64,000 nucleotides of DNA from Scybalenecus merdavium. Lineage in GTDB: Bacteria > Bacillota > Clostridia > Oscillospirales > Acutalibacteraceae. Under the pieces are notes generated by a model. The model saw only the letters and a list, made by a program, of their open reading frames with translations. It was not told the DNA's origin and did no database searches. The stretch lies in NCBI GenBank assembly GCA_018714405.1, contig DVNM01000015.1, forward strand, positions 50,947-114,946, read 5' to 3'. Both the position numbers and the translations under genes were made by a program. Positions 42,755-52,392 of the stretch are shown piece after piece. Position 1 is the stretch's first letter. Every line of letters starts with the position of its first letter.

Positions 42755-44701
42755 GTGAGAATTACGGCAGAGATCCATGTGCTTTCCAAAGATGTTTACC
42801 AGCTGATCGCCGCCGGCGAGGTCGTAGAACGGCCGGCCAGCGCGGTAAAAGAGATGGTGGAGAATTCCGTGGACGCAGGCGCTAAGTCCGTCACGGTCGA
42901 AATCAAAAACGGCGGTTCGTCCTACATCCGCATCACGGACAACGGCAGCGGCATTGAAAAAAGCGAGGTGGCGAAGGTGTTTGTTTCGCACGCCACCAGC
43001 AAGATCGCCCAGAAAGAGGATCTGGAAGCGATCGGTACGCTGGGCTTTCGCGGCGAGGCGATGAGCTCCATCGGCGCCGTCGCCAAAGTCGAACTGCTCA
43101 CCCGCGCCAAGGGCGCCGAGACCGGCAGCCGCTATGTGATCCACGGCGGCAGCGAGGTCTCGTTTGATGACGCCGGCTGCCCTGCGGGCACCACCATCGT
43201 GGTGCGCGATTTGTTTTACAATGTGCCGGCGCGTATGAAGTTCCTGAAAAAAGACGTGACCGAGGGCAACGCCGTTTCGGCTGTTGTGGAGCGCATGGCG
43301 CTGTCGCACCCGGAGGTGTCGTTCCGCTTTATCCGCGACGGCAAGCAGGCGCTTTTTACCAGCGGCAACGGCGTTCTGGCCGACACGATCTACAGTGTGC
43401 TCGGCGGCGAATTTTCCGAAACACTCGTGCCGGTCGATTACACTTACGGCGGCGTGCAGGTGCAGGGCTTTGTCAGCAGTCCGCTTTTTACGCGCAAAAG
43501 CCGCGCCATGCAGTTTTTCTTTATCAACGGCCGCATCGTGCGCTCCAAAACCATGCTCGCCGCACTCGAACAGGCTTATAAAAATATGATCATGGTCGGC
43601 AAATTTCCGGCCTGCGTGCTGAATGTGCAGCTGAACACCTCTCTTGTAGATGTCAATGTGCACCCGGCTAAAACAGAGGTGCGCTTTACGAACGAAAAGC
43701 CGGTGTTTGACGCTGTCTATTACGGTGTGCGTTCTGCTGTGGAGCAAAACCGCGATGTGCGCCGGGCACATGTGCCGCCGGCGCAAAAGGATGTGCAGGA
43801 TTTTTTGGTGCAGCCGCAGCCGCCGCGTCAGTTTCACTTTAAAGCGGCTGTGCGCAGCGAGACGGAAACGCCGTCTTTTACGGTACAGGCACCGCAGACC
43901 TATGTTGCGCCGGCCGAAGCGGTTTCGGCGCAGGCCACACAGTCGGTGGCACAGGAGGGCACGCAAACGAAGGCGAACACAGCCGCCTCTTCACCTGCCG
44001 GCGCAGGCACTGCACCGCCGGCGCAGCCGCCAAAGGCCGACGCTGTACCGCAGACGGTGCAAATGCCGGTTTCGGCCGGGCGTATGCCCAAAGACGCCAC
44101 CGGTGCAGAAACGCTGACCGACCGTGAGACGCCGCCGGCGTTTCGGGTGATCGGTGAAGCGTTTAAAACGTATATTCTTGTGGAGCAGGAAAACACGCTC
44201 CTTCTGATCGACAAACACGCCGCGCATGAACGCATGAATTATGAGCGGCTGAAAGCGGGCGACGATGTTTATGCCCAGGTGCTGCTTTCGCCGGTGGCCG
44301 TAAAGCTTTCGCCCGACGAATACATGGCTGTGGTAGACAATCTGGATGTGCTTGGCGCTGCCGGTTTTGCGGCAGAGGACTTCGGCAATTCCACCGTTTT
44401 GGTGCGCGAATGCCCGTCGCTGCTTTCCGGCGAGGATGTGGCGGCTGTGATTGTGGAGATCGCCGGCAAGCTGCTGGAAAACAAAACCGACATCACACCG
44501 GATAAGATCGAGTGGATCTATCACTCCACAGCCTGCCGCAGTGCCGTAAAGGCCGGTGATTTCACAAGCACATTTGAAATGCAGCGTTTTGTGGAAAAAC
44601 TTTTTTCCATGCCGCAGATCCGTTTTTGTCCCCACGGCCGGCCGATCTTTATACGCTTTTCACGCTATGAGCTGGAAAAGCAGTTCGGGCGAATCCAATG
44701 A
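42755..44701 (+). CDS. mutL: DNA mismatch repair protein MutL (start codon unclear)
   Basis: Up to 648 residues. The N-terminal GHKL ATPase has ENSVDAGA, DNGSGI and GFRGEAMSSI. A Pro/Ala/Gln-rich linker spans about 345-470. The C-terminal endonuclease motif DKHAAHERMNYE matches DQHAx2Ex4E, so this is a nicking MutL. The start is odd: GTG 42755 is the only standard codon but has no Shine-Dalgarno; instead GAGGTGA at 42752-42758 is well placed for ATT 42761 or ACG 42764, and ACG aligns exactly with the usual MxxIHVL start. The 3' end overlaps miaA by 4 bases. Confidence 0.93.
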   Translation: MRITAEIHVLSKDVYQLIAAGEVVERPASAVKEMVENSVDAGAKSVTVEIKNGGSSYIRITDNGSGIEKSEVAKVFVSHATSKIAQKEDLEAIGTLGFRGEAMSSIGAVAKVELLTRAKGAETGSRYVIHGGSEVSFDDAGCPAGTTIVVRDLFYNVPARMKFLKKDVTEGNAVSAVVERMALSHPEVSFRFIRDGKQALFTSGNGVLADTIYSVLGGEFSETLVPVDYTYGGVQVQGFVSSPLFTRKSRAMQFFFINGRIVRSKTMLAALEQAYKNMIMVGKFPACVLNVQLNTSLVDVNVHPAKTEVRFTNEKPVFDAVYYGVRSAVEQNRDVRRAHVPPAQKDVQDFLVQPQPPRQFHFKAAVRSETETPSFTVQAPQTYVAPAEAVSAQATQSVAQEGTQTKANTAASSPAGAGTAPPAQPPKADAVPQTVQMPVSAGRMPKDATGAETLTDRETPPAFRVIGEAFKTYILVEQENTLLLIDKHAAHERMNYERLKAGDDVYAQVLLSPVAVKLSPDEYMAVVDNLDVLGAAGFAAEDFGNSTVLVRECPSLLSGEDVAAVIVEIAGKLLENKTDITPDKIEWIYHSTACRSAVKAGDFTSTFEMQRFVEKLFSMPQIRFCPHGRPIFIRFSRYELEKQFGRIQ

Positions 44702-45636
44702 GCCGCATGAAAGTTATTGCGGTGGTCGGACCCACGGCCAGCGGCAAAACGGCGCTTGCCGTGCAGCTTGCCCGTATGCTCGGCGGCGAGGTGATCGGCG
44801 CCGATTCCATGCAGATCTACCGTGGCATGCCGGTCGCAACGGCTGCGCCGACGGTGCAGGAGTGTATGGGCGTGCCGTACCATCTGGTCGGCTTTTTGCC
44901 GCAGACGGCTGCGTTCAGCGCCGCTGATTTTTCCAGGCTGGCCGCTGAAAAAGTGACTGAGATCACGGCGCGCGGCCATGTGCCGATTTTGGCCGGCGGC
45001 ACCGGGCTTTTTATCGACAGCTTTTTGAAAAATATCGTCTTTTCGCCTGTACAGGCCGATGCACAGCTGCGTGCCCGTCTGGCCGGGCAGGATAAGGAAA
45101 CGCTTTATGAGACCCTGCGTCGCATCGACCCGCAGGCGGCGGAAAAGATCCATCCGAATAACGTGCGGCGTGTGATCCGTGCACTGGAAATGTATTACAC
45201 CAGCGGCGAAACAAAATCGGCTCTGGATGCGCGTGCCGCTGCGCAGCCGTCGCCGTATTCGCCGTGTTATATCGGCATCGATTATCGCGACCGCAGCCGG
45301 CTTTATGCGCGCATTGACCGCCGGGTGGACGAAATGGTGGCGAACGGTCTTGTGGAAGAGGCGCGCCGCGTGCTGGTTTCCCCGGCCAAAACGTCTGCGC
45401 AGGCCATTGGGCATAAAGAACTTGCGCCGTATTTCAGCGGGGAAATCACCTTGGAGGCGGCGCTTGAAAATATCCGGCGCGAAACACGCCGTTACGCCAA
45501 GCGGCAGCAGACCTGGTTTCGCCGCAATGCCGGCATCCACTGGTTTTATGCCGATGATTATGCCGACGTGGCCGAACTTTACCGCGCGGCCGGTGCAACA
45601 GCAAAGGAATTTTTAAATGAAAAAGAAACGGATTAA
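44698..45636 (+). CDS. miaA: tRNA dimethylallyltransferase MiaA
   Basis: 312 residues. It adds dimethylallyl to A37 of tRNAs reading UNN codons. P-loop GPTASGKTALA (about 11-21), IIGADSMQIYRGM-type DSMQIYRGMPVAT block, PILAGGTGLF and HPNNVRRVIRALE are standard. Its start overlaps the mutL stop (ATGA) and its end overlaps the HlyD-like gene by 20 bases. The product is the substrate supplier for MiaB in the same run. Confidence 0.95.
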   Translation: MSRMKVIAVVGPTASGKTALAVQLARMLGGEVIGADSMQIYRGMPVATAAPTVQECMGVPYHLVGFLPQTAAFSAADFSRLAAEKVTEITARGHVPILAGGTGLFIDSFLKNIVFSPVQADAQLRARLAGQDKETLYETLRRIDPQAAEKIHPNNVRRVIRALEMYYTSGETKSALDARAAAQPSPYSPCYIGIDYRDRSRLYARIDRRVDEMVANGLVEEARRVLVSPAKTSAQAIGHKELAPYFSGEITLEAALENIRRETRRYAKRQQTWFRRNAGIHWFYADDYADVAELYRAAGATAKEFLNEKETD

Positions 45637-46855
45637 ACTGCAAAAGGATGTCATCGCCATTTTGGCCGTTGCCGCAGTGGTGCTGATCTATATTGTTGCA
45701 GAGCTGGTTTCGGCCGTTCATGTGCGTGTCGTTACCCAGACGGCGACTGAGATCACGGCTTACGATTCGGTCGATGCTACGGCGCTTGCTGTGCGCAACG
45801 AGGCGCTTTACAACGCCGGCGCACAGGGCGTTGTCGTGCCGTCTGTGGCAGACGGCGGCAAAATCAGCGTCGGCGGCGAAGTGGCCAAAGTTTTTGATTC
45901 GCAGGAAACGGCCGCCCGCTACAGCGAGGTGCGCGATCTGGAAACGCAGCTTCAGGCGATCCAGGCTCTGGAAAGCAGCGCCGGCGGCCTTGTGACGGAC
46001 GTGGAGTCGGCGAACGAGAGCATTGCGCTGGCACTCAATACATATATCCGCGCTATGGCAGACGGCAGCTGGGGCAGGGCCGACGAATTGCTGGCCGACC
46101 TCAACGGCGAGATCGTGGAACGCCAGCTGATCATCGGGGAAGATGTGGACTTCTCGGCTGAAACGCAAAGCATCAATGCGCGTCTGAACGAACTGAAGGC
46201 GCAGGCGTACCAGCCGTCAGATACGCTGACCACCGACACTTCCGGTGTGTTTTCCGGCTATACGGACGGTCTGGAAAATCTGGTGGATTATGACGCGGTC
46301 ACTTCGGTAACTTCCGACCAGCTTGCGGCTTATCTGGAAAAGGCAAAGTCTTCGGAAACGACCGGCGCCCTCGGCAAGATGATTTACAGCTACGACTGGT
46401 ATTTCCTGTGTGCGGTCGATCGCGATGCGCTGGACGGCCTGGAAAACGGCGACACGGTCGAGGTTTGCTTGAAAAGCGATGCCGACACGGTGATCGATAT
46501 GCGCGTCGTCAGCGGCGCGGACACTTCCGCGCAGGCACAAACGGCTGTTCTTGTTCTGCAGTCGAACCAGATGACCGGCGCCATGACCTCTTACCGTACG
46601 GAGGAGATCGAGATCCGGCTGAAAAGCTACAAGGGTCTGCGCGTGCCGAAAGAAGCGGTCCGTGAGGTGGACAGTGTGACCGGCGTTTATACGCTTGTTT
46701 CGCAGAAGATCGAATTCCGTCCGATCGAGGTGCTCTATACCGGCGACACTTATGTGGTCGCAAAGTATGACTCGGGTGATGACGACGGACTTCGTTTGTA
46801 TGATCAGGTAATTACGGAAGGGAAGGATCTGTATGACGGAAAAGTTTATACCTAA
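45617..46855 (+). CDS. HlyD-like periplasmic-adaptor-type membrane protein
   Basis: 412 residues. A short basic N-terminus and one membrane helix (about 12-31) are followed by an extracytoplasmic region with biotinyl-lipoyl-like and beta-barrel parts (NAGAQGVVVPSVADGGKISVGGEVA; LKSYKGLRVPKEAVREVDSVTGVY) around a central helical region. This is the HlyD/MFP adaptor fold often found just upstream of yggS-sepF-divIVA in Clostridia, without a partner transporter. A role in envelope or division is suggested by place only. The gene overlaps both neighbours (miaA by 20 bases, yggS by 23). Confidence 0.75.
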   Translation: MKKKRIKLQKDVIAILAVAAVVLIYIVAELVSAVHVRVVTQTATEITAYDSVDATALAVRNEALYNAGAQGVVVPSVADGGKISVGGEVAKVFDSQETAARYSEVRDLETQLQAIQALESSAGGLVTDVESANESIALALNTYIRAMADGSWGRADELLADLNGEIVERQLIIGEDVDFSAETQSINARLNELKAQAYQPSDTLTTDTSGVFSGYTDGLENLVDYDAVTSVTSDQLAAYLEKAKSSETTGALGKMIYSYDWYFLCAVDRDALDGLENGDTVEVCLKSDADTVIDMRVVSGADTSAQAQTAVLVLQSNQMTGAMTSYRTEEIEIRLKSYKGLRVPKEAVREVDSVTGVYTLVSQKIEFRPIEVLYTGDTYVVAKYDSGDDDGLRLYDQVITEGKDLYDGKVYT

Positions 46856-47564
46856 AGATGAAAAGGTGACGTCGTGCATAGACGGCTACAACCGTGTGCG
46901 CGAGGCTGTGGCCGAGGCAGCTGTCAAAAGCGGCCGGCAGCCGGATTCCGTCAGGCTGATGGCCGTCACCAAAACGGTGGAACCGGTCTATATTAATGCC
47001 GTGCTGGATGCCGGCGCCGGTCTGATCGGCGAAAATAAAGTACAGGAGTATATGGGCAAGCGCGACGAACTGCACCTGGACGGCGTAGAAAAGCACCTGA
47101 TCGGCCATCTGCAGACCAATAAGGCCAAGTATATTGTCGGTGAGGTCGACATGATCGAATCGGTCGATTCTTTCAAGCTTGCGCGGGAGATCGAAAAAGA
47201 GTGCGTGAAAAAAGGCTGCACCCAAAAGGTTTTGATCGAAGTCAACATCGGCGGGGAAGAGAGCAAAAGCGGCATTTCGCCCGATGCGCTCGAAACGCTG
47301 CTTGGCCAGGTGGCACAGCTGCCCCATGTGCACATCTGCGGCCTGATGACCATACCGCCCGTTTGCGACACGCAGGCACAGGCCGGCGCATATTTTGAGG
47401 CAATGTATAAATCTTTCATTGACATAAAGGCAAAAAAATTAGATAATGTAAATATGGACATTTTAAGTATGGGCATGAGCGGCGATTACGAAACGGCCGT
47501 CTTGTGCGGGTCCAATCTTGTCCGAGTAGGTTCGGCGATTTTCGGCGCCCGAAAATATTATTGA
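46833..47564 (+). CDS. YggS-family PLP homeostasis protein
   Basis: 243 residues. A fold-type III TIM-barrel PLP-binding protein with no known enzyme activity; it keeps vitamin B6 and amino-acid pools balanced. The PLP lysine is in VRLMAVTKTVE; GENKVQEY, HLIGHLQTNK, LSMGMSGDYETAV and VRVGSAIFG are typical. Its start lies inside the HlyD-like gene. In Firmicutes this gene (ylmE) precedes sepF (ylmF), as it does here 16 bases downstream. Confidence 0.93.
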   Translation: MTEKFIPKDEKVTSCIDGYNRVREAVAEAAVKSGRQPDSVRLMAVTKTVEPVYINAVLDAGAGLIGENKVQEYMGKRDELHLDGVEKHLIGHLQTNKAKYIVGEVDMIESVDSFKLAREIEKECVKKGCTQKVLIEVNIGGEESKSGISPDALETLLGQVAQLPHVHICGLMTIPPVCDTQAQAGAYFEAMYKSFIDIKAKKLDNVNMDILSMGMSGDYETAVLCGSNLVRVGSAIFGARKYY

Positions 47565-47580
47565 TTTGTGGAGGACGAAT

Positions 47581-48078
47581 ATGGGTTTTTTTGAAAAATG
47601 GAAAGAGATCATCAGCGACAACGATGATGACGAACTTTACGGCCGCGACACAAACGATTTCGTTGACCCGCCGGCTGAACCAAGGCGGCATGAGCGCACG
47701 GCGCAGCGTGAAAGGGAGCGTGAATATGACCGCGCTGCAGAAAAAGCGCCCCGGCGCCGCCGCAGTGACGACAGCGACAAGGTCGTCAACATTCATACAA
47801 CGGCGCAGCTGCAGGTCGTGCTGGTCAAACCCGAAAAGTTTGACGAGGCGCCGCAGATCGCTGACAATTTGAACGAGCGCCGCACGGTCGTGCTGAATCT
47901 GGAAAGCGCCAACCGCGACATCGCGCGCCGCCTGCTCGACTTTTTAAGCGGCGTTGCCTATGCAAACGGGGGCAAGATCAAGCGCGTCGCCAACAGCACT
48001 TACATCATCACGCCTTATAATGTGGATGTAATGGGCGACCTTTTAGACGAACTGGAAAACAACGGCATGTTTATGTAA
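47581..48078 (+). CDS. sepF: Cell division protein SepF
   Basis: 165 residues. An amphipathic membrane-targeting start (GFFEKWKEII) and a charged linker with acidic and Arg-rich parts lead to the SepF core (about 80-160: VVLNLESANRDIARRLLDFLSG, IKRVANSTYIITP). SepF polymerises and tethers FtsZ to the membrane. ATG 47581 is preceded by GGAGGA; a TTG 15 bases earlier belongs to the leader. No ylmG or ylmH is present between sepF and divIVA, unlike Bacillus. Confidence 0.92.
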   Translation: MGFFEKWKEIISDNDDDELYGRDTNDFVDPPAEPRRHERTAQREREREYDRAAEKAPRRRRSDDSDKVVNIHTTAQLQVVLVKPEKFDEAPQIADNLNERRTVVLNLESANRDIARRLLDFLSGVAYANGGKIKRVANSTYIITPYNVDVMGDLLDELENNGMFM

Positions 48079-48117
48079 GCCGTGTATTTATAGAGAAATG
48101 AGCAGAGGAGAATTTTT

Positions 48118-49503
48118 ATGATTACACCGAGCGATATCCGTGATAAAAGCTTTTCCACCACGCGCGACGGGGGCTATGATGTAAAAGAGGTCAATGCGTT
48201 TTTGGATTCGGTCACAGATTCTTATTCTGCCGTGATCGGCGAAAACAAAGAACTGTTCCGTAAAATGGAGATTTTGGCCAACAAGATCGAAGAGTACCGC
48301 GAGGAAGAGGACTCCATTAAATCCGCGCTGATCACGGCGCAGAAAGCGGCCGATTCGATCTCGAAGCAGGCTAAGGACGGCGCCGAAAGCCTGATCGCTG
48401 AGGCCACGCAGAAAGCGCAGCAGATCGTGACAGACGCCAATGAAAAGGCGCACCAGGTCACGTCCGAGGCCGACCAGTATGCCCACGGCGTGCGTGACGA
48501 AAATTTCCACGAGGCGCAAAAGCTGATCGATGAAGCCGAAGCAAAGGCAAACGAGGCCATCAGCGCTGCCAAGATCGTGGCACAAAGCATCGTGCAGGAG
48601 GCGAAGACGCTGGCTTCTGAATTGCTGGCGCAGGCCAAAGCGCGTAAGGACGAATATGAAAAATTGCTTGCCGGCGTACAAAGTGAAACGCTTACCCTGA
48701 AGGCCGACCTTTTGGCGCTTTACCAGAATCAGATCGACAGTCTGAACAAATCGGTCGATTTTGATGTGCACCAGGTGGCGGACGAGGCCGACAAGGCTTA
48801 TGACGACGTTCTGGCTAAAGTCAGTGCGTTTGAACAAAAAGAACTGGATGCACAAGCTGAAGACGCTGCCGAAGCCGCAGAACCCGAGGAACTGGCAGAC
48901 ACGGCAGAACCTGCCGAGGAGGAGACGGCGCAGCAGCTGTTAGAGCCGGCACAGGATGCGCCGGAAGCTGCCCAGGCGCCCGATGCACCCGAGGCTGAAA
49001 GCACAGCACCGGCAGCCGACACGGCGGAGCCGGAAGAGGAAGTGCAGCCCGCGCCAAAGGCACAGGCACAGCCGCAGGCTGAGGAAACGGCGGCAGAGAC
49101 GCCAGTGGAAGATGCTGCGCCGAAGCATGTGGGGAAGCATGGCTCAGATGCCGACTTGTTCACTTTCTCTATGCCGGACAGTGCAGAACAGGAGCAGACG
49201 GTTTTGTCTGACATGCCGCAGGAGACGCCGGCGCCGAAAGTCAGCCCGGATGTAAAAAGCGCGATCGATGCGTTTTCCGGCAGCGACCTGACGCCGATCG
49301 AAAACCAGAAAACAGCCATCGGCATTTTGGATGACGAGGATGACGATGATATGCTGGACACGGGCGATTTCACCTCGCTTTTCGCGTCTGACAACGACAT
49401 CCCGGCGCGTCCTACGGAAAAGCTTTCGCTGATTCCGCCGGATGATGACGATGATGAAGAGGACGAGCCGAAGTTCAAAGGCTTTTTTAAAAAGAAAAGA
49501 TAA
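48118..49503 (+). CDS. divIVA: DivIVA-domain protein with long acidic C-terminus
   Basis: 461 residues, against about 165-250 for most DivIVA. Residues 1-60 are the membrane-curvature-sensing domain (TPSDIRDKSFSTTRDGGYDVKEV). A coiled coil rich in Ala, Glu and Gln spans about 60-245. Residues about 250-461 are disordered, with Ala/Pro/Glu repeats, a run of acidic residues (DDEDDDDMLDTG; PPDDDDDEEDEP) and a basic end FKGFFKKKR. It marks poles and septa; the tail is a likely partner-binding or phosphorylation region. Ribosome binding site AGAGGAG. It follows sepF by 39 bases. Confidence 0.92.
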   Translation: MITPSDIRDKSFSTTRDGGYDVKEVNAFLDSVTDSYSAVIGENKELFRKMEILANKIEEYREEEDSIKSALITAQKAADSISKQAKDGAESLIAEATQKAQQIVTDANEKAHQVTSEADQYAHGVRDENFHEAQKLIDEAEAKANEAISAAKIVAQSIVQEAKTLASELLAQAKARKDEYEKLLAGVQSETLTLKADLLALYQNQIDSLNKSVDFDVHQVADEADKAYDDVLAKVSAFEQKELDAQAEDAAEAAEPEELADTAEPAEEETAQQLLEPAQDAPEAAQAPDAPEAESTAPAADTAEPEEEVQPAPKAQAQPQAEETAAETPVEDAAPKHVGKHGSDADLFTFSMPDSAEQEQTVLSDMPQETPAPKVSPDVKSAIDAFSGSDLTPIENQKTAIGILDDEDDDDMLDTGDFTSLFASDNDIPARPTEKLSLIPPDDDDDEEDEPKFKGFFKKKR

Positions 49504-49529
49504 ACCTAAACGTTAGGAGCTTTTAACAA

Positions 49530-52337
49530 ATGGACTATAACAAAACACTGAACTTACCGAAAACCGACTTCCCGATGCGCGCGTCTTTGCCGCAGCGCGA
49601 GCCGCAGATGCTGGAGTCGTGGGAAAAGCACCAGCTTTACAAGCGTCTGATGCAGGTCAACGAAGGCAAACCGCTTTTTGTGCTGCATGACGGCCCGCCC
49701 TACGCAAACGGCGACATCCATATCGGCCACGCCATGAACAAAACGCTCAAGGATTTTATTGTGCGCTATAAAAACATGACCGGCTTTCAGTCGCCGTATG
49801 TGCCCGGCTGGGATACGCACGGCCTGCCGACAGAGCTTAAAGCGCGCAAAATTGCCGGCATTACGGCTGACTCCACCATTAGCGATGTGGAGCTGCGCAA
49901 GATCTGCCGCGACACGGCCATGAAATATGTGGACCTGCAGCGTGAGTCGTTCAAACGCCTCGGCGTGATCGGCGAGTGGGAAAACCCCTATATCACGCTG
50001 ACGAAAGATTTTGAGGCGGCGCAGATCAAAATTTTTGATTCCATGGCTTCGCAGGGCTATATTTATAAAGGATTGAAGCCGGTCTACTGGTGCCCGGACT
50101 GCAAAACGGCGCTGGCTGAGGCAGAGATCGAGTATGCCACCGACCCGTGTCATTCCATTTATGTAAAGTTCCACGTTACAAAAGATTTCGGCAAGCTCGC
50201 CGCTATGGGCGCGGATCTTGCCAAGACATATTTTGTCATTTGGACCACGACCACCTGGACCCTGCCGGCCAACGTGGCTATTTGTGTTGGTCCGCAGTTT
50301 GAGTATTCGCTCGTACATTGCGGCGATGCGTATTATGTTATGGCGACCGATCTGGTTTCGTCCGCTATGGAGGATGCCGGCAAGACCGAGTCTGACTATG
50401 AGATCGTCGGCACCATCGCCGGCAGTGAGCTGGAATTCATGGAGACCGAGCACCCGTTTATGGAGCGTATCTCGCTCGTTATTGTCGGCGACCATGTTAC
50501 GCTTGAAAGCGGCACCGGCTGCGTCCATACAGCCCCGGCACACGGTGTGGACGACTTTGTCGTCTGCCAGAAGTATGCCGACAAACTGCCGCCTATCGTC
50601 GTGCCTGTAGATGAAAACGGCGTGCTGACCAAGGACGCCGGCATGTTTGCGGGTCTGAAAACGGACGACGCCAACAAACCGATCGCCGAATACCTTGAAA
50701 AAACAGGCGCGCTTTTTGCCCTGAAGAAGATCGAGCACCAATATCCGCACTGCTGGCGCTGTCATAATCCGATTTTATTCCGTGCCACCAGCCAGTGGTT
50801 CTGCTCGGTCGATGCGTTCAAAAAGGACGCGCTGGCCGAAACGGAAAAAATCGAGTGGTTCCCGCAGTGGGGCAAGGACCGCATGCAGTCCATGCTGATG
50901 GAGCGCGCCGACTGGTGCATTTCGCGTCAGCGCAAGTGGGGCGTGCCGATCCCGGTGTTCTACTGCAAATCCTGCGGCCATGAGATCATTGACCACGACG
51001 CCATGATGAAAGTCTCTGAAGTTTTTGGGCGTGAGGGTTCGGACGCCTGGTTCCTGCGCCCGGCAGAGGATTTCCTGCCGGAGGGCTTTAAGTGCCCGCA
51101 CTGCGGTGAAGCGCACGGCTTTGAAAAAGAAAAAGATATTATGGACGTCTGGTTTGATTCCGGCTCCTCGCACGAAGCGGTGCTGTCGGCCAGACCTTAC
51201 CTGAAATACCCGGCAGATGTTTATCTGGAGGGCGCCGACCAGTACCGCGGCTGGTTCCAGTCGTCGCTGCTCACGGCCGTTGCGGCCGGTAAGGGCGCGC
51301 CTTACCGCCAGATCATCACCCACGGCTGGACGGTAGACGGTGAGGGCCGCAAAATGAGCAAATCGCTCGGCAACGGCATTGACCCGCAGGAGATCATTAC
51401 CCAGTACGGCGCCGACATCCTGCGTCTTTGGGTCGCTTCGTCCGATTATCATGCCGATGTGCGCATCAGCCGCGAGATTTTGAAACAGCTGTCTGACAAC
51501 TACCGCAAGATTCGCAATACCGCGCGTTACTGCATCGGCAATCTGTACGATTTCGACCCGGATAAAGACATGGTCGGCAACGACAGCCTGGAGGAACTGG
51601 ACAAATATGCGCTGATGAAGCTGGACGCGCTGCTGGAAACGGCGCGCGCCGCCTATGAGCGCTACGAGTACCACACCGCCTCCCACGCCATCCACAATTT
51701 CTGCGTGGTGGACATGAGCAACTTCTATTTCGACGTTCTTAAAGACCGTCTGTACACCTCCGCGCCAAACAGTGTGTCGCGCCGCGCCGCGCAGACCGTG
51801 CTCTATAAAGTTCTTGATGCGCTGACGCTGCTTTTGACACCCATCCTTGCCTTTACCGGCGACGAGATCTGGAAGAGCATGCCGCACGATGCGTCGCGCA
51901 ACCCGGAATCTCCGCTGTTCAATGAGATCCCGAAGCCCGGCTTTATCGAGACGGACGCGGCATTTATGGAAAAATGGGAAAAGATCCACGCTGTACGCAA
52001 CGATGTGCAAAAAGCGCTGGAGCTTGCCAGAAACGACAAGGTCATCGGCAAGTCGCTGGAGGCAAAAGTTACGCTGTGTGCAGCCGGCGATCTGTATGAC
52101 TTCCTGAAAGACCTGGAATCGGCTCTGCCGGAAATCTTTATCACCAGCGCTGTAGAGGTGGTAAACGGCGGCGACGGCGGTTTCCAGGGCAGCGTAGAGA
52201 GCCTGTCTGTGCGCATCAGCCGTGCAGAGGGCGAAAAGTGCGAACGCTGCTGGAGCTACAGCACAACGGTCGGCAGCTGTGCCGAACATCCGACTCTTTG
52301 CGCCAAGTGCGCTTCTGTGATCAAAACGATGGAGTGA
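49530..52337 (+). CDS. ileS: Isoleucyl-tRNA synthetase
   Basis: 935 residues, class Ia. YANGDIHIGHAMNK holds the HIGH motif near residue 70; the editing domain includes the GTGCVHTAPAHG block; KMSKSLGNGIDP is the second ATP motif; a C-terminal zinc finger has CERCW and CAKC. Length and zinc finger match the bacterial type. Ribosome binding site AGGAG is ten bases before the ATG. Only 26 bases separate it from divIVA, leaving no room for a T-box leader, so control must come from further upstream. Confidence 0.97.
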   Translation: MDYNKTLNLPKTDFPMRASLPQREPQMLESWEKHQLYKRLMQVNEGKPLFVLHDGPPYANGDIHIGHAMNKTLKDFIVRYKNMTGFQSPYVPGWDTHGLPTELKARKIAGITADSTISDVELRKICRDTAMKYVDLQRESFKRLGVIGEWENPYITLTKDFEAAQIKIFDSMASQGYIYKGLKPVYWCPDCKTALAEAEIEYATDPCHSIYVKFHVTKDFGKLAAMGADLAKTYFVIWTTTTWTLPANVAICVGPQFEYSLVHCGDAYYVMATDLVSSAMEDAGKTESDYEIVGTIAGSELEFMETEHPFMERISLVIVGDHVTLESGTGCVHTAPAHGVDDFVVCQKYADKLPPIVVPVDENGVLTKDAGMFAGLKTDDANKPIAEYLEKTGALFALKKIEHQYPHCWRCHNPILFRATSQWFCSVDAFKKDALAETEKIEWFPQWGKDRMQSMLMERADWCISRQRKWGVPIPVFYCKSCGHEIIDHDAMMKVSEVFGREGSDAWFLRPAEDFLPEGFKCPHCGEAHGFEKEKDIMDVWFDSGSSHEAVLSARPYLKYPADVYLEGADQYRGWFQSSLLTAVAAGKGAPYRQIITHGWTVDGEGRKMSKSLGNGIDPQEIITQYGADILRLWVASSDYHADVRISREILKQLSDNYRKIRNTARYCIGNLYDFDPDKDMVGNDSLEELDKYALMKLDALLETARAAYERYEYHTASHAIHNFCVVDMSNFYFDVLKDRLYTSAPNSVSRRAAQTVLYKVLDALTLLLTPILAFTGDEIWKSMPHDASRNPESPLFNEIPKPGFIETDAAFMEKWEKIHAVRNDVQKALELARNDKVIGKSLEAKVTLCAAGDLYDFLKDLESALPEIFITSAVEVVNGGDGGFQGSVESLSVRISRAEGEKCERCWSYSTTVGSCAEHPTLCAKCASVIKTME

Positions 52338-52392
52338 TTTTTTCGGGGACAGAGCTTTCTGCCCCCGAAATGTCTCTTATTGGAGGAATACT

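Noticed and set aside
52342..52370. Hairpin TTTCGGGG/CCCCGAAA between ileS and lspA as a terminator
   Set aside because: No T run follows on the plus strand; lspA is likely cotranscribed with ileS.
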